Source of the DNA: an uncultured Mycoplasmatota bacterium
GTDB taxonomy: Bacteria; Bacillota_I; Bacilli_A; RF39; UBA660
DNA length: 44,249 nucleotides
Assembly (NCBI GenBank): GCA_900547995.1
Contig: URIY01000006.1
Span: 1 to 44,249 of the forward strand
Direction: 5' to 3'
Positions 18,070 to 26,350 of this stretch are shown in pieces. The notes below the pieces were generated by a model. That model worked only from the letters and a program-made list of their open reading frames with translations. It searched no databases and was not told where the DNA came from. The position numbers were made by a program, and so were the translations under genes. How positions within the stretch are numbered: the first letter of the stretch is position 1; the number at the start of each line of letters is the position of its first letter.

Positions 18070-19017
18070 ATGAAAAAAAGACAAGAAGTATATGATTTAT
18101 ATTGGTATTTTGCTTATGAAAGGCAAAATATATTTTGGAAAAAAATAAACGGAGAAAATGCTCCATGGACAAATGATAAAATATTACAAGAATATAAATT
18201 TTGTAACAGTTATAGAGTAAATGATCGAGTTAGTCAATATCTATTAAAAAATGTTATATATAATGGTAAAAAATATTCTAATGAAGATATGCTATTTAGA
18301 ATATTATTATTTAAACTATTTAATAAAGAGTCTACTTGGGAATTATTAATAAATAATTTTGAAGATGTTACTTTGAAAACCTTTAGTATGGAAGAATATT
18401 CTAAAGTATTAGAGGAAGCTATCTTAAATGGAGTAAAAATATATAATGATGCTTATATAAGTTGTGCAAATAAGGCTTTTGGTTATGATAGAAAGCATGA
18501 TAATCATTTAGCCCTACTTAATAAAATGTTTAAGGAAGATAGAATACAGGAAAAAATTATTAAATGTAAAACTATGGAAGAGGCATTTAATATAATTAGA
18601 AGTTACCCTTTAATTGGCAATTTTATGTCTTATCAATTAGTAACTGATATTAATTATAGTGAAGTAGTAGATTGGAAAGAAGATGAGTTTACAGTTGCCG
18701 GTCCTGGATCACGACGTGGCATAAAGAAATGTTTTATAGATAAAGGAAATATGACTGATGAAGATATTATTAAATATATGTATAAACATCAAGATATAGA
18801 ATTTAAAAGATTAAATTTGGAATTTAAAAGAATTAGTAATAGACCATTACAACTTATAGATTGTCAAAATATATTTTGTGAATTAGATAAATATTGTAGA
18901 GAAGCTATACCAAATTTAAAATCAAATCGCACTAAAATAAAGAAACATTATGTACCTAAGATAGAAAAAATTAATTATATTTACCCTAAGAAATGGAAAA
19001 TAAGCAAATTATTATGA
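18070..19017 (+). CDS. 5-hmdU DNA kinase helical domain / aGPT-pyrophosphorylase-like protein
   Basis: This 315-residue protein matches the helical, DNA-glycosylase-like family found in phage 5-hydroxymethyluracil DNA kinases and alpha-glutamyl/putrescinyl-thymine pyrophosphorylases. The visible family features are YWFAYERQNIFWKK near the N-terminus, PWTNDKILQEYKFCNSYRV with DRVSQYLL, the LFRILLFKLFNKESTWELL helix, and the late glycine-rich AGPGSRRGIKKCF. No P-loop kinase domain is attached, unlike the phage kinases. I prefer the second ATG (18070), preceded by AAGGCAGGG. The domain is tied to recognising or processing hypermodified thymine in DNA. A bacterial stand-alone copy may be a phage remnant or a defence glycosylase (inference). 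Confidence 0.7.
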   Translation: MKKRQEVYDLYWYFAYERQNIFWKKINGENAPWTNDKILQEYKFCNSYRVNDRVSQYLLKNVIYNGKKYSNEDMLFRILLFKLFNKESTWELLINNFEDVTLKTFSMEEYSKVLEEAILNGVKIYNDAYISCANKAFGYDRKHDNHLALLNKMFKEDRIQEKIIKCKTMEEAFNIIRSYPLIGNFMSYQLVTDINYSEVVDWKEDEFTVAGPGSRRGIKKCFIDKGNMTDEDIIKYMYKHQDIEFKRLNLEFKRISNRPLQLIDCQNIFCELDKYCREAIPNLKSNRTKIKKHYVPKIEKINYIYPKKWKISKLL

Positions 19018-19068
19018 AATATATCATACAATTCAGAAAATGTATAATTTTAAATAATGTTTTAATTA

Positions 19069-19098
19069 TTTACACCTCTATGTTAATTATGTTATTAT
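19069..19098 (+). promoter_or_regulatory. Promoter of the unknown gene at 19123
   Basis: TTTACA (19069-19074) and TATTAT (19093-19098) are 18 bp apart, just upstream of a strong AGGAGGAAA ribosome site. Confidence 0.5.
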
Positions 19099-19122
19099 GT
19101 TAAGTGTTCAGGAGGAAATTTG

Positions 19123-20097
19123 ATGAGGCCAATAAATATTAATAAAACTTTAAAGTTTGAAGAAGGTAGTATAGAAATTAGATATAATGGTATGTCTATA
19201 AATGATACTATTGATTTAGACAAAATTAATGTATTGCTAGAAGATTTTATAAAGAATCATAATCATGATAGTATGATAGAAAATGTTACAATTGTAAGAA
19301 CAATCTTAAAAGATTATGAAGAAAAGTTATTAGTTATTTATTATAGTGATGAAAAAGGCTCAGAGCTTGTTAAGTATGATAATTCTAATTTGTTCTTATA
19401 TGAAAAAAATAAGATAGAAGAAAAACGTGAATGTTTTAATAAATATAAAATTAAATATGAACAACCATATGGTATAAAATTAGATTACAACAGTCGTGAA
19501 ATTGAATTTGCTGATAGTATTGAATTGGCTTCTAAAGAAATACCTGAAATGCTTCAACAAATTTATTATTTAAAAAATATTAAAGCAATTGTTTTAGATA
19601 AAGATGATGAAATACTAATAAAAATATATAAATGTTTTTATAATGAAAATCCCGATTTTAGTAGTAAAGACATTAATGTAAGAGTTCAAACAATGATGTT
19701 TATTTTATCCCAATTTGGTTTTTCGCTAGGGGATAATTATGGATTCCATTTATATGGAAAAGTAAAGATGCCAATTTCCTTAGAATTAAGACAAAAAGTT
19801 AATAGATTATACCCTTTAGGTGAAATAAGTATTGTTGAAAATAGTATAGTAGAAATATCTGAAGAGGCAAAAAAAATAATAAAAATAGTTGGAAGAAATA
19901 TAAGAGAAGCAATCTCATGTGAACAAAGTGAAATTGAGGCATTAATAACAATTAGTAGAGTTATTTATTCAGAAAGATATTATCTTTCTGCTAATAGTAG
20001 TGTGAAAAAAATAGCTGAATTTACTGAATGCCCACTTGATCAAGTTGAATCATGCTTAAAGTTAGTAAAGTGTATTGAAAGTAAAATTAATAAATAA
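19123..20097 (+). CDS. Hypothetical protein, 324 residues
   Basis: I do not recognise this family. The protein is acidic and lysine-rich with no membrane segment or signal peptide. The first 120 residues look beta-rich and the remainder mostly helical. The C-terminal part (about 265-318; YLSANSSVKKIAEFTECPLDQVESCLKLV) has the spacing of a helix-turn-helix. The start is ATG 19123, seven bases after GGAGG. It has its own promoter but lies only about 100 bp after the hmdU-kinase-like gene on the same strand, so the two may be a functional pair. A terminator follows at 20114. Confidence 0.6.
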   Translation: MRPININKTLKFEEGSIEIRYNGMSINDTIDLDKINVLLEDFIKNHNHDSMIENVTIVRTILKDYEEKLLVIYYSDEKGSELVKYDNSNLFLYEKNKIEEKRECFNKYKIKYEQPYGIKLDYNSREIEFADSIELASKEIPEMLQQIYYLKNIKAIVLDKDDEILIKIYKCFYNENPDFSSKDINVRVQTMMFILSQFGFSLGDNYGFHLYGKVKMPISLELRQKVNRLYPLGEISIVENSIVEISEEAKKIIKIVGRNIREAISCEQSEIEALITISRVIYSERYYLSANSSVKKIAEFTECPLDQVESCLKLVKCIESKINK

Positions 20098-20113
20098 TTT
20101 TAATAAATTTTAG

Positions 20114-20154
20114 AAGACGGTTAAAAGTATTACATTTTTTAATCATCTTTTTTT
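20114..20154 (+). terminator. Rho-independent terminator
   Basis: An imperfect AAGACGGTTAAAA/TTTTTAATCATCTT stem with one mismatch and G-U pairs is followed by a T run, directly after the 324-residue hypothetical gene. Confidence 0.6.
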
Positions 20155-20238
20155 ATACACGTTTAAATATACTTATTTTAAGACAGTTATCAAACTTAAT
20201 CCTAATTTAATATACCTAAATCAAAAGATAGTTATAGG

Positions 20239-20265
20239 CTAGCATTAAAATGCTAGTGTTTTTTG
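20239..20265 (+). terminator. Hairpin terminator without an intact gene upstream
   Basis: CTAGCATT and AATGCTAG pair around AA and are followed by TGTTTTTT. It sits in the gene-free stretch 20155-20492, where apart from repeated AACGTT words I see nothing else. Confidence 0.55.
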
Positions 20266-20492
20266 ATCTTGTTTTTAGTCTTATTTTTGTCAAATATAAG
20301 CATATTTTTTGATAAATTATGGTTTAAAAATTGGTCTCAAAATATTGATATAACCCTTATAAACAAAGAAAAAACGTTGAGGATTAACGTTCCTATAATC
20401 ACTATGGAATGGTTACCAAAGGGGTAATGTACATTTTTGATAAACGAATTTATTTGTACTTGATGCACTAATTATGGCACCTATTTCTATTT

Positions 20493-20944
20493 TTAAAATA
20501 TTTTATAAATATTTCACTTTTAAAAGTTAAAGAAATAGATTTAGTTGTTGTCAAACAAATATTTATATTTGGTAATTTTTTTTATTAAATTTTAACTCTT
20601 TTAAGTTTTTGTAATTTCTAGTTGCTAAATCTATTATAACAAAGCCAATACCTAAACCTATATTAACTAATTCAGTTGTTAAATTTTTAAATGATGTAAA
20701 CTCGTTTTTAGCATTATTAATAAGTTCAAGAACTTCTTTAACATATTTGTAAAACATTTTACACTTTTCAGTTAATCTCATCCCTTTATCACTTCTTAAG
20801 GATAAATTTCCACCTAATTGTTTCTCAATTTTTTTATTGATTGAGAAATAGCAAGTTGAGATGTAGTTCTTCACTTGATTTTGTCATATGTTTATTTTTT
20901 GCAACAATATAAAAAATTATATATAATTCTCAATATACATTCAT
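20493..20944 (-). pseudogene. Truncated, frameshifted copy of the LysR regulator gene
   Basis: This is clearly homologous to the LysR gene at 11132-12001. The shared pieces include VAKNKHMTK, SQSIKKLE-like sequence with GG.L.LRS.KGM.LT, LELINNA.NEFTSFK and GLGIGFVIIDLA. An early TGA, a frameshift in the helix-turn-helix and a roughly 0.4-kb internal deletion fusing TSFK to the TELVNIGLGIG part inactivate it. The upstream promoter region is conserved too, and as in the original locus the copy is divergent from a gene (here the Nudix fusion). Confidence 0.85.
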
Positions 20945-20982
20945 TATAAGAAATACTTATGGTAATTATAACATAAATATAT

Positions 20983-21011
20983 TTTACTTATCAATAAACG
21001 AGTAATAAAAT
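20983..21011 (+). promoter_or_regulatory. Promoter of the Nudix fusion gene
   Basis: TTTACT (20983-20988) and TAAAAT (21006-21011) are 17 bp apart. The -35 region is the same as at 12040, inherited from the duplicated LysR intergenic region. A TATAAT at 21011-21016 is also present. Confidence 0.5.
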
Positions 21012-21036
21012 ATAATTGAAGGTGAGGGATAATATT

Positions 21037-22431
21037 ATGAATTTTGAATTAATAAAGAATGAATTTATAAAATTCAAAACTGAAGAATTGTATTATATTA
21101 ATAATATAGCTAAAATTAGCAGTGATAAAATATTATCAGAATTAGAGAAACTTGATATTTATAGAACATTAAACAATTATAAAATTAAATTAAATGAAAT
21201 ATTAAAAAAAATTTGGAGTACATTTCCAAAAGATGATAGTTTAACAAAAGAAAATTTAAAGGATGTAATTATTGAAATTGATTTAGAAAAAAATTATTTA
21301 TCTTCATTAAACTTTCGTTATGATGAGCAAAAGAAAGTGGTATTAGAAAAATTATGGGTAGATCCAGAAACATTAAAATTTAAATTAACTATGAAATGCA
21401 GAAAATATTGGAGTATTGATTCAGATATAATACAAAATAATCAAAAATTAATAGAAAATCCTATATATATTTTTGTTGGTTATTATGATTCCTCTGAAGA
21501 TTGTTTTGGACCATGTTTTGGAGAGCCAGATGATTATATTTATGGATTATATGAAAATATAAGTAATAGATATGAAGATAAAAAAGAAATACCTAAAAGA
21601 GAAATAAATGAATTTGAAAAAAATAAAATTATTATCTATTCAAAAACATATGTAAGTTCTTTTGAAATTAGAGAAATTTTTAAAGAAGAATTATTAAATG
21701 TCAAAAATACATCATTAAATGACTGTGTTCATCAAACTAAAAATCGAATTGAAGAATTAAACTATACAAGAAGTCCTGAGTATGAAGAAAAAGTTTTGTT
21801 AGAAAGAATTAATAAATTATATGCAAAAGTTAAATGTAAATTTATTCAAAAGGAAATATTATATAGTGGTAATTTTCTTGATATTTTAAGAGAAACATAT
21901 AAATTACAAAATGGAAATATAGTTAAGAAAGAAAAGGTGATAAAAAATAGTGGTAAAAATTCTGTTATAGTAATAGCAATAACTCAAGATAAATATGTTA
22001 TTACTTTTCAAAATAGGGTTAGAGATAAAATAATTGCAGAGTTTCCATCAGGATATATCGAAAATAATGAGGATCCAATAGAAACTGCAAAAAGAGAATT
22101 GAAAGAAGAAACAGGTTATATTTGTGATGATTTATTTATAATTGATGAAGCTTATACTTCTCTAGAAATTGATAATTCAATTACATATATTGTAGTTGCT
22201 AATAATTGCATTAAAAGTGATGAAAAAAATATTGATGGTACTGAATCTATGAATTATGGATTGTTTTCGAAGAAAGAATTAAAATATCTAATTTCTAGTA
22301 ATATTATGAATGGTGCGATGAATAAATTAGCATATTACAATTTAGTTAATAATTTAGATGATTGCAATTGCACTTATATAACAAGCAATGAGAAGATTTA
22401 TAAAAAATGCGATAAAAGATTGCTCCACTAA
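21037..22431 (+). CDS. Nudix hydrolase with large uncharacterised N-terminal domain
   Basis: The 464-residue protein has a C-terminal Nudix domain (about residues 300-440) with an intact box, GYIENNEDPIETAKRELKEETGY, shown here by its G, E and RELKEE elements. It resembles ADP-ribose pyrophosphatases. The first 300 residues are charged, probably helical at the start (about 1-110) and beta-rich later (VGYYDSSEDCFGPCFGEPDD), and I do not recognise them. Start ATG 21037 is preceded by GGTGAGG. Nudix domains fused to unknown domains in accessory regions can act on NAD-derived signals. That role is only a possibility here. Confidence 0.72.
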   Translation: MNFELIKNEFIKFKTEELYYINNIAKISSDKILSELEKLDIYRTLNNYKIKLNEILKKIWSTFPKDDSLTKENLKDVIIEIDLEKNYLSSLNFRYDEQKKVVLEKLWVDPETLKFKLTMKCRKYWSIDSDIIQNNQKLIENPIYIFVGYYDSSEDCFGPCFGEPDDYIYGLYENISNRYEDKKEIPKREINEFEKNKIIIYSKTYVSSFEIREIFKEELLNVKNTSLNDCVHQTKNRIEELNYTRSPEYEEKVLLERINKLYAKVKCKFIQKEILYSGNFLDILRETYKLQNGNIVKKEKVIKNSGKNSVIVIAITQDKYVITFQNRVRDKIIAEFPSGYIENNEDPIETAKRELKEETGYICDDLFIIDEAYTSLEIDNSITYIVVANNCIKSDEKNIDGTESMNYGLFSKKELKYLISSNIMNGAMNKLAYYNLVNNLDDCNCTYITSNEKIYKKCDKRLLH

Positions 22432-22557
22432 ACGCTTTAAAATAAATTTTAGTTAATCGTAAAGAGATAATTAGTAGAATTTAATAAATAATATCTTCTT
22501 TTGTGCCTTTTTAACAAATAATTTTGCACTATTAAGATAATGACTAAGTGATTAGTC

Positions 22558-22818
22558 CTTGTTTGTGAATTTATTAATTATCTTGGAATAAATAAGGATT
22601 ATGATACTGTTAATGAGAGTATGCATTTCAATATGCTATAAAAATTATAGTGATGATATAGTATGTTTTTATTCAGATAATGATCTTTATGTTAAATATG
22701 AATTTGAAAAAGAATTTACTAATACTATTACGGAAAACCATATAATGATTTTTGGCGGTGGCCTTTAAATTCTGAAAGCGGATATGCTGAATTTACATAA
22801 TTATTAAAATATGCTTAG
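22558..22818 (+). pseudogene. Decayed C-terminal part of an RBBP9-like hydrolase
   Basis: Pieces NYSDDIVCFYSDNDLYV, FEKEFTNTITENH, then after a one-base deletion LNSESGYAEFT, an in-frame TAA and LLKYA match the end of the intact hydrolase at 26351-26917 (ANEIICIYGDDDPYIP ... LNTNSGYTEFNELLKYV). The N-terminal half is missing. The homology continues downstream into the non-coding repeat that includes the tRNA-Gly end. In the rest of the gene-free stretch 22432-23109 I see only that repeat and a hairpin (TTGATAAGAAGG with CCTTTTATCAA). Confidence 0.75.
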
Positions 22819-22963
22819 TAACACACATATAATGATTATGTCATTGTGCAATAGTATTTCTAAATTGTCAAAAAAAACTATCAAATTAATAATAGCTTTT
22901 AAAATACAAAATAAGACTCACACAAAGTGTGAGTAATTATCTCAATGGAGCAGTTGATAAGAA
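22558..22963. repeat. Left copy of the tRNA-Gly-associated repeat
   Basis: This is an imperfect direct repeat of the region leading into tRNA-Gly (about 26640-27072). It comprises the hydrolase end, TAACACAC, CTAAATTGTCAAAA, a degenerate hairpin, the identical 19-bp ACTCACACAAAGTGTGAGT (22916-22934), TCAATGGAGC and about 12 more bases resembling the 3' end of the tRNA (14 of 18 positions by eye). Confidence 0.7.
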
Positions 22964-23109
22964 GGTTTTAAACCTTTTATCAAAAAAATATCCCTCACTT
23001 GTTAAATAAATTATATGATAATATCACATATAAATCAATAGTCATATAGGAATTTCTTGGCATTTATAGTATAATTGTATTAAGAAAAATCTTATTAAGG
23101 AGGGATTTT

Positions 23110-24129
23110 ATGTTAGAAAATAATGATAAATATTTTGAAGTATTAAATGATATTAAGAAAACTTTAATTGTTACTAGAAACAAAATAGTTGAAAATGCAA
23201 ATAAAGATTTAGTTTTAATGTATTATAATATCGGCTTAAAATTAATTGAGAACAATAAATGGGGTTCATCATTTATTGATACATTAGCAAAGGATTTAAA
23301 AGTTGAGTTTCCTACTTTAAAGGGTATGTCTGCAAGAAATCTGAGATATATGCAAAAATTTGCAACAGAGTTTGATAATGATGAATTTTTGCAACATCAT
23401 GTTGCAAAATTACCTTGGTCTTCTATAACAACTATAATGGATCAAGTAAAAGATAAATGTCAAAGAGATTGGTATATTACGGAATCTATTCAAAATGGTT
23501 GGGCTAGACCTGTTATAGTTCACCAAATTGCAAGTAAATTATATGAAAGACAAGCATTATTAGAAAATAAAATTACTAATTTTGATGAAACATTACCATC
23601 TCCAAATAATGAACAAGCAAAAGAGCTATTAAAGAATCCATATATATTTGACTTTATAACTGCTGATAAAGATTTAAAAGAATTAGATATTGAAAGAGAA
23701 CTTACTGCTAATATAACTAAGTTATTATTAGAGTTAGGAAATGGTTTTGCATTTGTTGGAAGACAATATCATTTAGAAATAGAAAATGAAGATTACTATA
23801 TTGATTTATTATTCTATAATTTGAAAGTAAGAAGTTATGTTGTTATAGAATTAAAGACAACTGAATTTAAACCAGAATATGCAGGTAAACTTAATTTCTA
23901 TTTGAGTGCAGTAGATAAATATATTAAAGATGAAAATGATAATCCTACATTTGGAATATTACTTTGCAAAGATAAAAAAAGAGTAACTGCTGAATTAGCA
24001 TTAAAAGATATTAATAAACCTATCGGTGTAAGTGAATATAAAATTTTGTCAGAAATACCTGAGTTTTTAGAAAATACTCTTCCAAGTATCGAAGATATAG
24101 AAAAGAGATTGGAGGAAGATTCTGAATGA
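23110..24129 (+). CDS. DUF1016/YhcG-type PD-(D/E)XK nuclease
   Basis: This 339-residue protein has the two-part YhcG layout. The N-terminal DUF1016 domain (MYYNIGLKLIE, MSARNLRYMQKFA, LPWSSITTIMD, RDWYITESIQNGWAR) is followed by a PD-(D/E)XK nuclease domain with catalytic-type residues in YYIDLLFYN and VVIELK (about residues 235-260). AAGGAGGGA precedes the ATG. The family is often found in restriction-modification and mobile-DNA neighbourhoods, and its exact function is unsettled. It overlaps the next, broken gene by 4 bases. Confidence 0.88.
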   Translation: MLENNDKYFEVLNDIKKTLIVTRNKIVENANKDLVLMYYNIGLKLIENNKWGSSFIDTLAKDLKVEFPTLKGMSARNLRYMQKFATEFDNDEFLQHHVAKLPWSSITTIMDQVKDKCQRDWYITESIQNGWARPVIVHQIASKLYERQALLENKITNFDETLPSPNNEQAKELLKNPYIFDFITADKDLKELDIERELTANITKLLLELGNGFAFVGRQYHLEIENEDYYIDLLFYNLKVRSYVVIELKTTEFKPEYAGKLNFYLSAVDKYIKDENDNPTFGILLCKDKKRVTAELALKDINKPIGVSEYKILSEIPEFLENTLPSIEDIEKRLEEDSE

Positions 24130-24467
24130 ATATAAATATTGATAGAGTAAAAATTATTGTTACTATACCATTAGAAAATGTAGAAGAAGTTAGAAACGCT
24201 ATATGTGAAGCTGGTGCAGGTGTTATTGGTAACTATACTCATTGTTCAATGTCTACTAAATGTGTAGGAACATTTAAACCAACTGATGAATCAAATCCAT
24301 ATATTGGAGAAAAAAATGACTTATAATTTGTTGATGAAGAAAAGTTAGAAGTTGTTTGTGATGTTAAGAAAGTAAAAGAAGTTATTTTGATATTAAGAAA
24401 GGTACATCCATATGAGGAACCTGCAATAGATATTATTCCTTTAATTGATGAAAATTACTTAGAATAG
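24126..24467 (+). pseudogene. Nif3/YqfO-like (CutA-fold) protein gene with in-frame stop
   Basis: The 113-codon frame reads VKIIVTIPLENVEEVRNAIC, GAGVIGNYTHCS, then TAA at 24324-24326, and continues in the same frame as FVDEEKLEVVCDVKKVKEV and HPYEEPAIDIIPL to TAG 24465-24467. This is the small CutA-like insert domain of Nif3 proteins, also found alone. A single GAA-to-TAA change would explain the break. It could be a true pseudogene or a sequencing error. The first 66 codons alone would be a truncated product. Confidence 0.75.
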
Positions 24468-24575
24468 ATGTAGTTTTGCTTTTTGAATGATAAAATATTA
24501 TGTATTGTTTAAATAAATATTTATGGATATGATCTAAGACAATGGAAGTTCCTCATTGAAAGGGAAAAATGTAAA

Positions 24576-25166
24576 TTGAGTAAAATAATACCGATGGTTT
24601 TTAATATAAATGAGTTAGAAGAAAATGCAAAAAATGGAGATGGATTATCTTGCTATATATTAGGTAGAAGTTATGATAGCGGTGAAAATGGTCTTGAACA
24701 AAATTTATACTGGTACAATCAAGGAAAAGAATTAGAAGATCCTAGCTGTATTTATGGCGTAGGTGCTTGTTACTATTTTGGAGATGGTGTTAAAGAAGAT
24801 AAAAATAAAGCATATGGACTTTTTATTAAAGCATATCAACCTCTATTAAAATTAATAGGACAAGAAAAGAATATTCCAAACAGACAAGCTTTTTCTATGT
24901 TTTGCTTAGGTACTTATTATTATTTTGGTTTTGGAGATATAAAAAAAGATGATAATACTGCTTTTAAATTAATTTATGATAGTGCAATGAAATGTCATAT
25001 AGCTGGTATATATGATTTAGGTGCAAATTTTTATTATAATGGAGTTGGAACTGAAAGAGATTTAGAACTTGCTTCAAATTATGGATTACCAAGAGCAATA
25101 AAAAAACTTCAAGAATATAAAAGTACATATGATAACGTGATAAATATTCATAAAAAAGTGAAATAG
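24576..25166 (+). CDS. Sel1-like repeat protein
   Basis: This 196-residue protein is made of Sel1/TPR-like helical repeats, visible as CYILGRSYDSGENGLEQN, YGVGACYYFGDGVKEDKNKA, CLGTYYYFGFGDIKKDDNTA and YDLGANFYYNGVGTERD. Such repeats mediate protein-protein contacts. No signal peptide or catalytic domain is attached. The TTG at 24576 is used because no earlier ATG exists. Its ribosome site (AAAGGG about 12 bases upstream) is weak, so ATG 24594 is an alternative start. Confidence 0.75.
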   Translation: MSKIIPMVFNINELEENAKNGDGLSCYILGRSYDSGENGLEQNLYWYNQGKELEDPSCIYGVGACYYFGDGVKEDKNKAYGLFIKAYQPLLKLIGQEKNIPNRQAFSMFCLGTYYYFGFGDIKKDDNTAFKLIYDSAMKCHIAGIYDLGANFYYNGVGTERDLELASNYGLPRAIKKLQEYKSTYDNVINIHKKVK

Positions 25167-25183
25167 TAAAGGAAAATATAATT

Positions 25184-25720
25184 ATGAAAATTAATACTGA
25201 AAATATTCAAATAAGATTGTGTAATTCTAATGATGTTGATGATATTCATAAAATAGAAAATATTGTAATAGATAATTTTAAGGAAAATGAAAAAGGATAT
25301 TTTCTTCCTTTTAAAAAAGAAACGTATTTAAGAATAGTTAATGACCCAATTAATGATGGAGAAATATATGGTGCATTTTTAGATAATAAAATGATAGCAT
25401 GGATAATTTTATCAGTATCTAATATAATGAAACAAATTAAAAGTTATATACCTGATATAGAAGGAAAATGTGCCGGTATAGATGGTGTAATAGTATTGCC
25501 TGAATATAGGGGAAATCATCTTCAAAATATATTAGTAGAACATTTAGAGAAAAGAGCTAAAGAATTAGGTATCAATAATATTGTGGCAGAAGTAACTTTT
25601 GGAAATGATTATAGTTTAAAAAATCTTCAAAGTATGGGATACGAAATAAAAACTTGGTATCAAAAAGATGAAAATATTAAACGACATATTTTATTAAAAA
25701 GATTGGAGGACAATCAATGA
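25184..25720 (+). CDS. GNAT-family N-acetyltransferase
   Basis: This 178-residue protein has a GNAT fold: beta-strand IDGVIVLPEYRGNHLQNILVE, holding a degenerate acetyl-CoA motif (YRGNHLQ in place of RGxGxG/A), followed by a helix and NNIVAEVTFGNDYSLKNLQ. It transfers an acyl group to an unknown substrate. AAGGAAA lies upstream. The stop overlaps the ATG of the next gene by 4 bases, so the two are co-translated. Confidence 0.8.
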   Translation: MKINTENIQIRLCNSNDVDDIHKIENIVIDNFKENEKGYFLPFKKETYLRIVNDPINDGEIYGAFLDNKMIAWIILSVSNIMKQIKSYIPDIEGKCAGIDGVIVLPEYRGNHLQNILVEHLEKRAKELGINNIVAEVTFGNDYSLKNLQSMGYEIKTWYQKDENIKRHILLKRLEDNQ

Positions 25721-26301
25721 TTATTACTAAAAACATTTTAGATGAAAAAGTTCCTAAGGAAATGATTCCTACTAGACTTGATAGTGCTATGAACTTATAT
25801 ACTAATGTTAGCTATAAAGGTAAAACAGGAATCATTGTATATAATACAAATCCTACTACTTGGAATTGTTTATATTCTTTTTATGAATTAAACCATAAAT
25901 TTACAATAGATGAATACAACTTTGGTAAAGGAGATATTACATATAGTGAATTAATTAAAGAATATCAAAAAGTATATAAGGAAATATATGAAGATAAAAA
26001 AGGAAATATCAAGAATGTAAGAATGCAAACTTTAATTGACGAGTATAAAAAGACTTTTAATTTAAAAGATGTTCATATAAGTGATGAATTACTTCCAATT
26101 TTTGAATTAAAATATTCTAAGTCAAAAAATGTTTGGACTTTATATTATTTTGAAAATTATGTTGCTAATAGTGTAGATAATTTTGATGATTTGTTAAATC
26201 AAAAATTATATGAACAAAAAATATTACCATTAGATTCTTCCATAAAAGAATTAGATGGTGTAGATTTAACAAGTAATATTCCAATATCTACTATCTATTG
26301 A
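25717..26301 (+). CDS. Hypothetical protein, 194 residues
   Basis: I cannot name this family. It is soluble, rich in Lys, Tyr and Asn, and contains a conserved-looking N-terminal part (IPTRLDSAMNLYTNVSYKGK) and a Trp/Tyr-rich centre (NVWTLYYFENYV). It is translationally coupled to the acetyltransferase by ATGA overlap with GGAGG just upstream, which implies a joint function. Confidence 0.65.
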   Translation: MIITKNILDEKVPKEMIPTRLDSAMNLYTNVSYKGKTGIIVYNTNPTTWNCLYSFYELNHKFTIDEYNFGKGDITYSELIKEYQKVYKEIYEDKKGNIKNVRMQTLIDEYKKTFNLKDVHISDELLPIFELKYSKSKNVWTLYYFENYVANSVDNFDDLLNQKLYEQKILPLDSSIKELDGVDLTSNIPISTIY

Positions 26302-26350
26302 ATCTAATATAGAAAAATTAAATAATAATTTAATGAAAGGAGAATTCGTA

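Noticed and set aside
18070..19017. Annotation as an intact DNA kinase
   Set aside because: No P-loop (GxxxxGKS/T) is present. Only the helical domain is seen.
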